A DNA stretch of 64,000 bases from Marinobacter sp. MDS2. GTDB lineage: Bacteria; Pseudomonadota; Gammaproteobacteria; Pseudomonadales; Oleiphilaceae. The notes under the pieces were generated by a model that saw only the letters and a list, made by a program, of their open reading frames with translations, did no database searches and had not been told where the DNA came from. The position numbers and the translations under genes are program-made. Every line of letters begins with the position of its first letter. The first letter of the stretch is position 1. The stretch spans positions 1,488,001 through 1,552,000 of the forward strand of contig NZ_JAVAJF010000001.1 of assembly GCF_030718085.1 (NCBI RefSeq). The letters are read 5' to 3'. Below are positions 7,564 to 17,226 of the stretch, piece by piece.

Positions 7564-7950
7564 ATGACAGACAATGCCCGTATCCGCTTTTTGGTGCTGT
7601 TCTCAATCAGCCCGGAGAAAATGGCCGAGGTCGGCGACTTGGTGGCGGGCCAGTTGTCGCGGCGGTTTGGTGGGGCCACGGTGCTGCATTCTTCCGACAG
7701 CGCAACTTTAACCGGGTTCTGGGCTGATGATGGTCAGGCGTTCAAATCCGCCTACGAAGGCGAAATTCACAAGGAGCCGGTGATCAGCCTGATGCTGTCG
7801 GTACTGCCGGAAGATGAAGAAGAAGCCTACAGCCAAATTAAGGCCACGTTGGCACAGGCGGCGAAACGCTTTGCGCTGGATTGCCGCCACGTGCATGTGG
7901 AAACCCTGCGCGCCTCGGCACGGCATTTTGATCTTCAGGCCGAGGCTTAA
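7564..7950 (+). CDS. Unknown 128-residue protein
   Basis: A small soluble protein without signal or membrane segments. It begins MTDNARIRFLVLFSISPEKM and ends in a helix rich in Ala and His (CRHVHVETLRASARHFDLQAEA). The alternating pattern suggests one alpha/beta domain. I do not recognise a family. It lies 24 nt behind the membrane-hairpin gene and 167 nt before trpG, so it probably belongs with the former. Confidence 0.6.
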   Translation: MTDNARIRFLVLFSISPEKMAEVGDLVAGQLSRRFGGATVLHSSDSATLTGFWADDGQAFKSAYEGEIHKEPVISLMLSVLPEDEEEAYSQIKATLAQAAKRFALDCRHVHVETLRASARHFDLQAEA

Positions 7951-8117
7951 TACCGGCTTCCCCGCCGGCCCGATATTGTACCCAAGCCGGTGGGCTGCAA
8001 TAATCCACTGTCTGTTTGCGCCAAACCTCAGGCAAGGTGTGCTGTGAATTACCTTTACCAACAGCACCGCCCGCATGGCGAACACATCCACTGCTAGAAC
8101 ATACGGTCCCGATCGCT

Positions 8118-8696
8118 ATGCTGCTGATGATTGATAACTACGATTCCTTCACCTACAACATTGTCCAGTATCTGGCCGAGCTGGGTACCGAGGTTCAGGT
8201 GCACCGGAACGATGAGATCACCATTGAGGAAATCGAGGCGCTGAACCCGGAACGGCTGGTGATTTCCCCCGGCCCCTGCACCCCGAACGAAGCGGGCATT
8301 TCCATGGAAGCCATTCGCCATTTTACCGGCAAGCTTCCGATTCTGGGCATTTGTCTGGGCCATCAGTCCATCGGGCAGGTGTTTGGCGGCGACACCATTC
8401 GCGCCGGGCGTGTGATGCACGGCAAGGTGTCCCCCGTTTACCACAAAGATACCGGCGTATTCCGGGGCTTGAACAACCCGCTGCAGGCCACTCGTTACCA
8501 CAGTCTGGTGATTGATCAGAACACCCTGCCGGATTGCCTGGAAGTGACCGCCTGGACCCGCAACGAAGACGGCTCCATCGAAGAAATCATGGGCGTGCGC
8601 CACAAGACGTTGCCGATTGAAGGCGTTCAGTTCCACCCCGAGTCGATCATGACTGAGCAAGGCCACGAATTGCTGCGCAACTTCCTCAAATCATAA
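8118..8696 (+). CDS. trpG: Anthranilate synthase component II (glutamine amidotransferase)
   Basis: A 192-residue class I glutamine amidotransferase subunit that supplies ammonia to TrpE for anthranilate synthesis. It starts [19 protein letters not shown], with the oxyanion segment [10 protein letters not shown], nucleophile C79 in [12 protein letters not shown], and H173/E175 in QFHPES. Length and motifs are complete. The ATG at 8118 gives the canonical N-terminus; a longer frame upstream is not credible. It is followed by trpD after 16 nt and then trpC. In relatives the protein can also serve p-aminobenzoate synthesis. Confidence 0.96.
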   Translation: MLLMIDNYDSFTYNIVQYLAELGTEVQVHRNDEITIEEIEALNPERLVISPGPCTPNEAGISMEAIRHFTGKLPILGICLGHQSIGQVFGGDTIRAGRVMHGKVSPVYHKDTGVFRGLNNPLQATRYHSLVIDQNTLPDCLEVTAWTRNEDGSIEEIMGVRHKTLPIEGVQFHPESIMTEQGHELLRNFLKS

Positions 8697-8712
8697 GAAA
8701 GGACACCCACGC

Positions 8713-9741
8713 ATGGATATGAAACAAGCCCTCGACCGCATTGCCGCCAATCTGGATTTGTCCCGTGAGGAAATGAAGGATGTGATGCGCATTGTCATGA
8801 ACGGCGAAGCCACCGATGCGCAGGTGGGTGCCTTTCTGATGGGGTTGCGCCTGAAAAGCGAAACCATTGACGAGATTACCGGTGCCACCGAAGTCATGCG
8901 CGAGCTGGTCACCAAAGTTGAAATCAACGCTGAGCCTCTGGTGGATATTGTGGGTACCGGCGGCGATGGCGCTAACCTGTTCAACGTATCGTCTGCGGCC
9001 TCGTTCGTGGTGGCTGCGGCCGGCGGGTTTGTGGCCAAGCACGGTAACCGGGGTGTTTCTTCCAAAAGTGGCAGTGCCGATTTGATTGAGAAAGCCGGCG
9101 TGAATCTGACCATGTCGCCGGAAGAAGTTGCCCGCTGCGTGGAACAAATCGGCGTGGGCTTCATGTTCGCCCCGTCTCACCACGGCGCGATGAAGCACGC
9201 CATTGGCCCCCGCAAAGAACTGGGTTGCCGCACCATCTTCAACATCCTCGGCCCCATGACCAACCCGGCGGGCGTAAAGCGCCAGCTGATCGGTGTGTTC
9301 ACCAAGGCCCTGTGCCGCCCGATGGCGGAAGTGATGCAGCGTTTGGGTGCCGAGCACATCATGGTGGTGCACTCGAAAGACGGGCTGGATGAAATCAGCC
9401 TGGCCACCGAGACGTATGTGGCCGAACTGAAAGACGGCACCATCACCGAATACAGCATCACCCCGGAAGATCTGGGTATCAAAAGCCAGAGTCTGGTGGG
9501 CCTGACCGTGGATTCCTCTGAAGAATCCCTCAAACTGATCCGCGCCGCCTTCGGTCGTCAGCACGACGAAACCACCGAAAAAGCCCGCGACATAATTGCT
9601 TTGAACGCCGGTGCTGCGATTTACATTGCCGGGCTGGCCAACACCCCGCAGATGGGCGTTGAGATGGCGCTGGATGCCATGGGCTCCGGCCTGGCAGCGG
9701 GCAAGATGTCTGAGCTTGCTGATTTCTCCCACTGTTTCTGA
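8713..9741 (+). CDS. trpD: Anthranilate phosphoribosyltransferase
   Basis: A 342-residue enzyme that joins anthranilate and PRPP to phosphoribosylanthranilate, the second step of tryptophan synthesis. The PRPP-binding GTGGDG motif is at residues 81-86, followed by the conserved [15 protein letters not shown] segment and [20 protein letters not shown]. The ATG at 8713 has AAAGGA upstream. It sits between trpG and trpC with short gaps, so the three genes form an operon. Confidence 0.96.
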   Translation: MDMKQALDRIAANLDLSREEMKDVMRIVMNGEATDAQVGAFLMGLRLKSETIDEITGATEVMRELVTKVEINAEPLVDIVGTGGDGANLFNVSSAASFVVAAAGGFVAKHGNRGVSSKSGSADLIEKAGVNLTMSPEEVARCVEQIGVGFMFAPSHHGAMKHAIGPRKELGCRTIFNILGPMTNPAGVKRQLIGVFTKALCRPMAEVMQRLGAEHIMVVHSKDGLDEISLATETYVAELKDGTITEYSITPEDLGIKSQSLVGLTVDSSEESLKLIRAAFGRQHDETTEKARDIIALNAGAAIYIAGLANTPQMGVEMALDAMGSGLAAGKMSELADFSHCF

Positions 9742-9748
9742 GGCCGAC

Positions 9749-10561
9749 ATGACCAACAGGCACAATGACCGTACCCCCACCATTCTGCGCAAGATTGTTG
9801 ACCGCAAATGGCAGGAAGTGGACGAGCGCAAACCGAAAACCTCCATTGCTGACCTAAAAGCCATGGCGGGCGATCAGCCACCGGCGCGGGGCTTTGCCGA
9901 GGCGTTGCGTTCGCGCATTGAACAGCAGCAGGCGGCGGTGATTGCCGAGATTAAAAAGGCCTCGCCCAGCAAAGGCATTCTGCGCGACCCGTTCGAGCCG
10001 GAAGCCATTGCTGAAAGCTATGAAAAAGGCGGCGCGGCCTGCTTGTCAGTCCTCACTGACCAAGACTTCTTCCAGGGCCACGAAGACTATCTGAAAGCGG
10101 CCCGAGCGGCTTGCAGCCTGCCGGTGATTCGCAAGGATTTCATGGTCGCGCCCTATCAGGTGTACGAAAGCCGCGCCATCGGAGCCGACTGCATTCTGCT
10201 GATTGCTGCCTGCCTGACCAAAGACCAGATGCAGGAACTGGAAGGCATCGCCCACGAGATCGGGCTGGATGTGCTGGTGGAAGTGCATAACGGCGAAGAG
10301 ATGGACGATGCGCTGACCCTGACCACGCCACTGGTGGGCATCAACAACCGCAACCTGCACACCTTCGAGGTGTCGCTGGACACCACCTTCGACCTGTATC
10401 AGCGCATTGGTTCTGACCGTTTGGCCATTACCGAAAGCGGCATCATGACCCGCGCCGACGTGCAGACCATGACCGAACGTGGCATTTACGGCTTCCTGAT
10501 TGGTGAGTCGTTCATGCGCGCACCGGAACCCGGCGAGAAGCTGCAAGAACTGTTCAGCTGA
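9749..10561 (+). CDS. trpC: Indole-3-glycerol phosphate synthase
   Basis: A 270-residue TIM-barrel enzyme converting carboxyphenylamino-deoxyribulose phosphate to indole-3-glycerol phosphate. The N-terminal [19 protein letters not shown], the active-site [10 protein letters not shown] segment, and the [21 protein letters not shown] and [12 protein letters not shown] segments are all present. It is monofunctional, without a fused TrpF. I chose the ATG at 9749, seven bases after the trpD stop. A longer reading upstream lies inside trpD and is a shadow. In Pseudomonas the next gene is vfr; here vfr is 22 kb away. Confidence 0.96.
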   Translation: MTNRHNDRTPTILRKIVDRKWQEVDERKPKTSIADLKAMAGDQPPARGFAEALRSRIEQQQAAVIAEIKKASPSKGILRDPFEPEAIAESYEKGGAACLSVLTDQDFFQGHEDYLKAARAACSLPVIRKDFMVAPYQVYESRAIGADCILLIAACLTKDQMQELEGIAHEIGLDVLVEVHNGEEMDDALTLTTPLVGINNRNLHTFEVSLDTTFDLYQRIGSDRLAITESGIMTRADVQTMTERGIYGFLIGESFMRAPEPGEKLQELFS

Positions 10562-10583
10562 TTCATCCAGCCATGGAAGCGCC

Positions 10584-11951
10584 ATGACCAGCCCCAGCGC
10601 AGACGCTAACGACCCAATCCTGGCCGGCCCTTATTGGCCGGCCTTTTTCCGCTATGCCCTGCCCTCGGTGGCCGGGTTACTGGCGCTGACCACCGCCAGC
10701 ATCGTGGATGGCATTTTCATCGGCAACTTTGCCGGGGCAGACGCACTGGCAGCGCTGAACCTGCTGATTCCCTGGTTTACCTTAATGTTCGGGCTGGCCC
10801 TGGCCTTAGCGATTGGCGGCACTGTGCGGGCCGGTCGCTATCTGGGCGAAGGCAACCAGGCTGCCGCGTCTGCTATCTTCAGCAAATGTATGACAGCAAC
10901 GCTGGCGCTGGCCTTGACCGGCGCACTGGTCGGGCTGCTGTTTCACGAATCCATTTATCGATTGCTCGGGGCTTCCCCCAACGTCTTCCCGCTGATGTCC
11001 GAATACTATCTGGTAATCATCTGGGTGATAGTGGTGCAGCTGCTGACCATGGTGCTCTATTACTTTGTGCGGGTAGACGGATTCCCCGGGCTGGCCACCA
11101 CTGCACTGGTGCTGGGCGCTGCCGCTAACATTGTGCTGGACGCCCTGTTGGTGGGGTATCTGGATTACGGCCTGCGCGGTGCCGCCATCGCCACGGGGCT
11201 GGCCCAGTTGCTGCAGTTTGCGGTGCTAGCGCTGTATTTCTACAAACCGGCGCGAAAGCTGGTGTTCCGGCTGCGGCAACAGAATTGGCGCGAAGTGGCC
11301 AAGGCCTTCGCCAACGGTGTGTCTGAGTGGATCAACGAGATGTCGGTCGGCTTGGTGATGCTGTTGATCAACTGGCTGTTGATAACCTCTCAGGGCTTGG
11401 CTGGCGTGGCGGCATTCACCGTGGTGAATTACCTGATCTTCCTCAGCCTGATGGTGTTTTACGGCATTTCAGACGCCATGCATGTGTTGATCAGCCGCAA
11501 TCTGGGGGCAGGCAATGCCGAACGCATCCGCCGGTTCATGGGCTGCGGGGCCACGGTGATTCTGACATTGGCGCTGACGCTGGTGGGCACGGTCTGGCTA
11601 TTTGGCAATGATGTGGTTCGGCTGTTCCTCGATACCTCGGCGGACCCGGCCACGGCGCAACTAGCCGACCAGTATCTCGCCATCCTCTGGCCGCTGTTTC
11701 TGGTGAACGGCATTAACGTACTGCTGTCGGTGTACCTCACCGCCACCCACCAACCCCTGCCTTCTGCAATGGTGGCCTTCTCGCGGAGCCTAGTGTTACC
11801 GGCTCTGCTGCTGGTGGGCATCGCCCGCTTTGCACCGGACTGGCCACTGCTACTGGCGCTGCCGATGGCCGAGTGGCTGACCTTCGGCCTCGCGCTGGCA
11901 CTGTTTGTTCGCTTTCGGCCTCAGCGTTTGGTCGCATCCAGCACGGCCTAA
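10584..11951 (+). CDS. MATE family efflux transporter
   Basis: A 455-residue membrane protein with about twelve hydrophobic segments in two similar halves, typical of the multidrug and toxin extrusion (MATE) family. Each half starts with a conserved region (PSVAGLLALTTASIVDGIFIGNF near the N-terminus; an equivalent after residue 240). MATE proteins export cationic or other compounds using Na+ or H+ gradients. It starts at 10584, 22 nt after trpC, and ends about 85 bp before the petrobactin genes on the same strand. A role in siderophore export is possible by position only. Confidence 0.86.
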   Translation: MTSPSADANDPILAGPYWPAFFRYALPSVAGLLALTTASIVDGIFIGNFAGADALAALNLLIPWFTLMFGLALALAIGGTVRAGRYLGEGNQAAASAIFSKCMTATLALALTGALVGLLFHESIYRLLGASPNVFPLMSEYYLVIIWVIVVQLLTMVLYYFVRVDGFPGLATTALVLGAAANIVLDALLVGYLDYGLRGAAIATGLAQLLQFAVLALYFYKPARKLVFRLRQQNWREVAKAFANGVSEWINEMSVGLVMLLINWLLITSQGLAGVAAFTVVNYLIFLSLMVFYGISDAMHVLISRNLGAGNAERIRRFMGCGATVILTLALTLVGTVWLFGNDVVRLFLDTSADPATAQLADQYLAILWPLFLVNGINVLLSVYLTATHQPLPSAMVAFSRSLVLPALLLVGIARFAPDWPLLLALPMAEWLTFGLALALFVRFRPQRLVASSTA

Positions 11952-11957
11952 AGCCAA

Positions 11958-11972
11958 ATGTAAAAGATGTAA
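11958..11972 (+). promoter_or_regulatory. Direct repeat ATGTAA-N3-ATGTAA upstream of asbA
   Basis: ATGTAA occurs at 11958-11963 and again at 11967-11972. The second copy would overlap the -35 region of a promoter whose -10 is GATAAT at 11989-11994. The same motif with the same spacing lies upstream of the receptor gene (24461-24475). OmpR-type regulators bind direct repeats, and one is encoded in this locus. Function is inferred. Confidence 0.45.
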
Positions 11973-11988
11973 ATACATTTCAATTGCG

Positions 11989-12004
11989 GATAATTCTCAT
12001 TTAG
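11989..12004 (+). promoter_or_regulatory. Fur-box-like site before asbA
   Basis: GATAATTCTCATTTAG resembles the Fur consensus half-sites GATAAT and CATT. It lies 34 nt before the asbA start and overlaps the likely -10. Iron repression of a siderophore operon is expected. The match is partial. Confidence 0.6.
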
Positions 12005-12037
12005 ATTGACTCCAAATTCTGACTTTGGAGTGCCGAC

Positions 12038-13855
12038 ATGGGACCGTCCGCCCGCGCGATTGCCGAACAGGCCAGCCTTCAGGCTTTTCTTCATGGTTAT
12101 CTTCAGGAAATCGACCCCGGCCAGTGGCGAGAGAACACAGAATCAGCGCGCACGCCCGGCCACTGGATCTGCGAGCTGTCGCTTGAGAGCCAGCGCTCCC
12201 GCCTTGCCATCGACATTCTTTACCGCTCCGATCTGGGCCGGCACCGCTACGGCAAACTACACCAGTGGCTGAACGGGCGTTATTGCTGGGCCGAGATTGA
12301 GCCCTTTCAGGCCATGTGCCTGCTGGTGCGGGAACTCTATGCTCGCTCCGCAGGCATGGTGCCAGAGCTTCGCAAACTGCGGGAGCTGGAGCTGCTGCAC
12401 CGGCTGACCGACAGCTACGGGGTGATGACCCGCTACATTGCCAAACGCCGCCACGACCCGCACCTTTACCTGAACCGCTTTCTTGAGAGCGAACAATCCT
12501 TGCTGTTCGGCCACGCCAGCCACCCGACCCCGAAAAGCCGGCAAGGCATGTCGGAATGGCAGCAAGACGCGTACGCCCCGGAACTGACAGGCCGGTTTCA
12601 GCTGCACTACTTCATGGTGCACGAATCCTGCGTGCTGGAAGATTCCGCAACAGCCGTGCCCGCCAGCGCAATGTCGGAGCTTCTGATTAACGGCAGCCAG
12701 GCCTCGCTGAACCTGCCCGATAACTACGTTCTGCTACCGGGCCACCCGCTGCAAGCTCAGTGGTTATTACTGCAACCGGCGGTACAAAGCGCCATTGAAG
12801 ACGGTGTAATTCTTCCCCTTGGGGCGCTGGGGCCGGAGTTCGCTGCAACGTCTTCCGTGCGGACGTTATACAGCGAGCAAGCCGACTGGATGCTGAAGTT
12901 CTCCATTCCGGTCAAAGTGACCAACTCGTTGCGGGTGAACAAGGTGCCCGAGCTGCGCGCTGGCGTAGTCATGGCCCGGCTGCTGGCGCAAACCGGTTTT
13001 GCCGAAAGCGAGCCTAGGTTCCGTATCCTGCAGGATCCCGCCTACTTAACGGTGAATCTGCCCGGGCAGGCCGAAAGCGGCTTTGAAGTGATTTTCCGGG
13101 AAAACCCGTTCATCAAGGGGCAAGAGCACGATGTGGTCAGCATTGCCGCTCTGACGCAAGATCCGCTGCCGGGGCGCAACTCCCGTTTACTAAGCCTGAT
13201 TGAAGGCGTGGCACTGAATGAAAACCGCAGCCTGGCGGCGGTCAGTCAGGACTGGTTCCAGCATTACCTTGCCTGCGCCATTGCACCGGCTCTTCGCCTG
13301 TATGACGAGCACGGCGTTGCGCTGGAAGCCCACCAACAGAACAGCCTTCTTGATTTAAGGGGCGGGTACCCGGACACCTATTATTATCGGGACAACCAAG
13401 GCTACTACCTGTCGGAAAGCAGACGTGCAACGCTGACCGAACTTTGCCCGGACGTTAACCACACCCCGGAACTGTTCTATCGGGACGCGATGATTCGCGA
13501 CCGTTTTTGCTATTACCTGATTGTGAACCAACTGTTCTCGGTGATCGCACGTTTTGGTGCAGACGGGCTGGTTTCAGAAGCGGCGCTGCTGCGGCAATTA
13601 CGAGGCTTTCTACAGACGGAACTTGCGCGCCTTGATGGCCCGGCCCGGCCGTTGGTGGCCATGTTGCTGGAAGACAGTTGTTTGCCCTACAAAGGCAATC
13701 TGCTGACCCGTGTGCACGATGTCGATGAGTTGAACGCCGAGCTGGAAATGGCGGTGTATACCAGCATCCCCAACCCGCTGTGCCGCCGTGTGCAATCGGT
13801 ACTACCCAACCAGCTACGCAAACAAGCCGTTGAGGTGCACCATGGCGCTGCGTAA
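12038..13855 (+). CDS. asbA: Petrobactin synthetase AsbA (IucA/IucC family)
   Basis: A 605-residue NRPS-independent siderophore synthetase. Family landmarks are ILPLGALGPEFAATSSVRTLY, the LLPGHPLQAQW segment and the late ALEAHQQNSLLDL motif, followed by a FhuF-like C-terminal part. In Bacillus anthracis AsbA condenses citrate with spermidine in an ATP-dependent step. The assignment to petrobactin comes from the full set of six genes in asbABCDEF order. The ATG at 12038 has GGAG upstream. The stop overlaps asbB by 14 nt, so translation is coupled. Confidence 0.92.
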   Translation: MGPSARAIAEQASLQAFLHGYLQEIDPGQWRENTESARTPGHWICELSLESQRSRLAIDILYRSDLGRHRYGKLHQWLNGRYCWAEIEPFQAMCLLVRELYARSAGMVPELRKLRELELLHRLTDSYGVMTRYIAKRRHDPHLYLNRFLESEQSLLFGHASHPTPKSRQGMSEWQQDAYAPELTGRFQLHYFMVHESCVLEDSATAVPASAMSELLINGSQASLNLPDNYVLLPGHPLQAQWLLLQPAVQSAIEDGVILPLGALGPEFAATSSVRTLYSEQADWMLKFSIPVKVTNSLRVNKVPELRAGVVMARLLAQTGFAESEPRFRILQDPAYLTVNLPGQAESGFEVIFRENPFIKGQEHDVVSIAALTQDPLPGRNSRLLSLIEGVALNENRSLAAVSQDWFQHYLACAIAPALRLYDEHGVALEAHQQNSLLDLRGGYPDTYYYRDNQGYYLSESRRATLTELCPDVNHTPELFYRDAMIRDRFCYYLIVNQLFSVIARFGADGLVSEAALLRQLRGFLQTELARLDGPARPLVAMLLEDSCLPYKGNLLTRVHDVDELNAELEMAVYTSIPNPLCRRVQSVLPNQLRKQAVEVHHGAA

Positions 13856-15668
13856 CCCGGTTGCCGAGGCGGCTCTGGTACCTGCGCTGGCGGAAACACC
13901 CCGGCAACGGGTGCTTCGGCAATTGCTGGAAGCCTTGCTGTTTGAAGGCTTGGTGCCCTGCTACAAAACCGATTCCCGCAGCGGCAGCTGGCAGTGGCTG
14001 GATTTTCCTGTGGGCACCTTGCAGGCGCGTTGCCGAGGCCGGGTCAGGGGCTTCAGCCGCGTTCGCCTCGACATCGAATCCCTGAGTTTCAGCCGCCGCC
14101 AGCGCCCGGTGGCGGTGGACTTGCCTGAACTTATTCAGGAGCTGCCCGGTTCCCGCTCACAGCACCAGCAACTGCTCGAAGAGCTGAATGCGACCATCGC
14201 CAACGAGGAGCAACTGCGAAACAGCCACCAAACCCGCACGCTGAACGATCGACGTTCCCTGCACGGCGAAGCGCTGGATCGGGCCATTCATGAGGGGCAC
14301 CCCTATCATCCGTGTTTCAAAAGCCGACTGGGGTTTGGCGCCGACGATTTAATGCGCTACAGCCCGGAAACCAGCACCGGCTTCCGGCTGCACTGGGTGG
14401 CCGTACCCCGCCGCTATCTGGACAGCCAGCTGCCCGCGTCAGACCTGGCGTTCTGGCAGGCTGAGCTGGGCGAGGAAACGGCGTTTCTGCTGCGCGCGGC
14501 GTTTCATCGAGTGGGCATTGATTGGCAAGCCTACGGTGCAATGCCTATGCACCCCTGGCAATGGCGACACCTCAGTACGGGGCCGCTGGCCAAACAGCTG
14601 GGGGATGTCGATATTCGCGATCTCGGGCCATTGGGCGACCGCTACCAGCCCAGCCAGTCCTTGCGTTCGTTATTCAACATGAACCGCCCCGGCCAGGCCT
14701 GCCTCAAACTGCCATTGGGCATTCACAACACCTCGTCCCGCCGGCATCTGGAGCCGCATTCCGTGCCCTCGGCACCCGCCATCAGCCGCTGGCTGGAAGC
14801 GATTGTTGAATCCGACCCAAGGCTCTCGCGGGATTACCCGCTGCGGCTGTTGCCGGAGTACGCCAGCCTGAGTTTCATCGCGCAACCCGGCACACTGCCC
14901 GGGCAACATCCGCTTGAAGGTGAGCTGGCCGCCATTTGGCGCACCAGCCTCAGAGCCCGGCTGAACGAGGACGAACAAGCGATACCGCTAAATGCGCTGT
15001 TTCAATGGCAGCCCGACGGCCAGCCGTTCATTGAGTCTTGGATCGAGCGGTACGGCCTTGAACCTTGGCTGAACGCCACACTTTCGGCCCTGATTCTGCC
15101 GGTCTGGCACATGCTGGCCGCTCACGGCGTTGGCTTGGAAGCCCATGCTCAAAACAGCCTGTTGGTGATGCGCCAAGGCTGGCCCAACGCGCTCTTGTTG
15201 CGGGATTTTCACGACAGCGTGGAATACGCCCGCAACTACCTGGCAGCCGCCACGCCAGAGCCGGACTTGGGCGAACGCCAAGCTGCTTACGACCAGGCAC
15301 CGGATGATCTGTATTACCGGATGTCCGGCCCCGAAGCCCTGCGGGAGCTGGCTGTGGACACTCTGTTCATCTACAACCTGAGCGAACTGGCGCTGCTGCT
15401 CGAAGACGCTTACGGGTTTGCAGAAACCCGGTTCTGGGCGCAGGTGCGCACGCTGCTGGACCAATACGCCCAGCAACACCCCGAGCTTCAGCGCCGTCTG
15501 TCGCGGCTTGGCTGGGACCAGCCACGGCTGAAAACCGAATCCTTATTAACCCAAAAATTGCAGCCGGACACCGGGAATGTGAGCCATTGGGTTCCCAATC
15601 CTTTGGCCATCACCCCGACCGGTTTCACGACTTCTTTCACCGATCACCAGCAAGCGAGGTTATCGTGA
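13842..15668 (+). CDS. asbB: Petrobactin synthetase AsbB (IucA/IucC family)
   Basis: A 608-residue second NIS synthetase. It contains MPMHPWQW, the ATP-site region LRSLFNMNRPGQACLKLPLG, and GVGLEAHAQNSLLVM. In the known pathway AsbB attaches a second spermidine (or acylated spermidine) to the citrate arm. The ATG at 13842, preceded by GAGG, lies inside the end of asbA. The frame ends in TGA at 15666-15668, where asbC begins with an overlapping GTG. It is a full-length member of the family and distinct from AsbA. Confidence 0.92.
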   Translation: MALRNPVAEAALVPALAETPRQRVLRQLLEALLFEGLVPCYKTDSRSGSWQWLDFPVGTLQARCRGRVRGFSRVRLDIESLSFSRRQRPVAVDLPELIQELPGSRSQHQQLLEELNATIANEEQLRNSHQTRTLNDRRSLHGEALDRAIHEGHPYHPCFKSRLGFGADDLMRYSPETSTGFRLHWVAVPRRYLDSQLPASDLAFWQAELGEETAFLLRAAFHRVGIDWQAYGAMPMHPWQWRHLSTGPLAKQLGDVDIRDLGPLGDRYQPSQSLRSLFNMNRPGQACLKLPLGIHNTSSRRHLEPHSVPSAPAISRWLEAIVESDPRLSRDYPLRLLPEYASLSFIAQPGTLPGQHPLEGELAAIWRTSLRARLNEDEQAIPLNALFQWQPDGQPFIESWIERYGLEPWLNATLSALILPVWHMLAAHGVGLEAHAQNSLLVMRQGWPNALLLRDFHDSVEYARNYLAAATPEPDLGERQAAYDQAPDDLYYRMSGPEALRELAVDTLFIYNLSELALLLEDAYGFAETRFWAQVRTLLDQYAQQHPELQRRLSRLGWDQPRLKTESLLTQKLQPDTGNVSHWVPNPLAITPTGFTTSFTDHQQARLS

Positions 15669-16966
15669 CCACTCCTCTGTTTTATGTTGATAACACCCCG
15701 TACAGCCAGGACGATTGCGACCGCATTGTGTCGCCACTGGTCGGCTCTGGGCCGTTTCAGAATCCGGCGAGCTGCCGATTGGCGGTTTGCCTGCAAGACA
15801 CCGCCCACTGGCTGGCCCTGTGCCTTTGGCTGAAACCGCTGGGTGCCAGCGTGCTGCCTATTCATCCCGGCACGCCCCTACAAGCGGCACAAACGTTGGC
15901 AAAAGACACCGGCTGCAGCCATTTGCTGTTCGGGGACAACCTGCGCGATGCCGCTCCCGAAGCCCTCGAAGCACTCACAAATCCGGCCAAAGGCAACGGG
16001 GGCGAGTTGATTCAACTCAGCTCGGGCACCACCGGCAAGCCCAAGACCATTGCCCGCTCGTGGCGGGATATCGACCGGGAACTCACCGCCTACGTTGACC
16101 ATTTCACCGAGGCCCAGCCACTCACCCCGGTGGTGGCCTGTCCGGTCACCCATTCCTACGGTTTGATCTGTGGCGTGTTGGCGGCACTAGAGCGAGGCGC
16201 GACACCCCATGTGGTGACCAACCTGAACCCCCGATTCATTTTGTCGCAGCTGCGCTCGGTGCCGGAGCACCTGCTGTACGCTTCCCCCACACTGGTCAGC
16301 CTGTTGATCCGGATATTGCCGCCAAGCGAAACGCTGCATACCGTGATGCTGTCCGGCGCGCCTTTGCCCGCCCCGGTGTTAAACCAGCTTCGGGACCGTT
16401 GCCAACGGCTGTGCCAGCAATACGGCTGCTCGGAAGCCGGCTGTGTTGCACTCACCCCGGATGTGACCAAACCCGGCTTGTTGGGCACTCCACTGCCCCA
16501 TGTCTCGCTGGATGCGGGCACCTCCGCAGAGCAGCCGGACGACGTGCTGATTACCATCAAAGGCAGTGGCCAGCAGATTAATACCCGGGATTTGGGTTAT
16601 TTCGATGCCCATGGCCAATTGCACTTTCTGGCGCGCACCGACGACACCATCAACGTGGCGGGTATCAACGTATACCCCGGCGCAGTCGAAGACGTGTACC
16701 TGAGATACCCGGGCATTCGCGAAGCGGTGGCGTACAAACAAGCCGACAGCTTTGCCGGCGAACGGGTGTGCCTACGTTTCGTGGCCGATGCCGTACTGGA
16801 TATCGACCAGCTCAAACAATGGAGCCGTGAACACCTGTCGCCCCATCAGGTGCCCGCCTTCATCGAGCAGGTGGAAACCATTCCGCGCCTGCCCAACGGT
16901 AAGGTCAGCCGCCGCCTGTTAAGCGAAGCGCCCGCCCACACGCTCGCTGCGGAGGTGCCGGCATGA
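15665..16966 (+). CDS. asbC: 3,4-dihydroxybenzoyl-AMP ligase AsbC
   Basis: A 433-residue member of the adenylate-forming family. The P-loop SSGTTGKPK is at about residues 119-127, QYGCSEAG marks the substrate-side motif, and TRDLGYF and the C-terminal LPNGKVSR lysine region are present. AsbC activates 3,4-dihydroxybenzoate and loads it on AsbD. It is shorter than most acyl-AMP ligases, which fits AsbC. The start is GTG at 15665 (GTGA overlap with asbB), preceded by GAGG. A longer reading upstream lies within asbB. Confidence 0.9.
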   Translation: MTTPLFYVDNTPYSQDDCDRIVSPLVGSGPFQNPASCRLAVCLQDTAHWLALCLWLKPLGASVLPIHPGTPLQAAQTLAKDTGCSHLLFGDNLRDAAPEALEALTNPAKGNGGELIQLSSGTTGKPKTIARSWRDIDRELTAYVDHFTEAQPLTPVVACPVTHSYGLICGVLAALERGATPHVVTNLNPRFILSQLRSVPEHLLYASPTLVSLLIRILPPSETLHTVMLSGAPLPAPVLNQLRDRCQRLCQQYGCSEAGCVALTPDVTKPGLLGTPLPHVSLDAGTSAEQPDDVLITIKGSGQQINTRDLGYFDAHGQLHFLARTDDTINVAGINVYPGAVEDVYLRYPGIREAVAYKQADSFAGERVCLRFVADAVLDIDQLKQWSREHLSPHQVPAFIEQVETIPRLPNGKVSRRLLSEAPAHTLAAEVPA

Positions 16967-17226
16967 GCGCCAACCGCCATGCCGCCATCAAGGCGGTTCT
17001 TCAGCAGCATCTGCCCAATGCGCGGCTCTCCGCTTTCGCGGGCAGTGCCCGTCTGAACGCTGACCTGGCCATCGATTCGATCATGTTGCTGCAATTGATT
17101 GTGCATCTGGAACTGGAACACGGCTTCAATCTGCCGGAAGAAACCTTGCTGACGCAGGAGCTCGAAACCGTGGATGATCTGGCCCGGCTGCTGGTTGCCA
17201 ATGACCAGAAGGAGCCGTCGCTGTGA
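16963..17226 (+). CDS. asbD: Aryl carrier protein AsbD
   Basis: An 87-residue acyl/aryl carrier protein. The phosphopantetheine attachment serine is S39 in LAIDSIMLLQLIVHLELEHG, the normal DSx motif. It carries 3,4-dihydroxybenzoate from AsbC to the condensing step. The ATG at 16963 overlaps the asbC stop (ATGA), and the next gene starts with GTG at 17223 inside its stop. Size, motif and position agree with AsbD. Confidence 0.92.
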   Translation: MSANRHAAIKAVLQQHLPNARLSAFAGSARLNADLAIDSIMLLQLIVHLELEHGFNLPEETLLTQELETVDDLARLLVANDQKEPSL

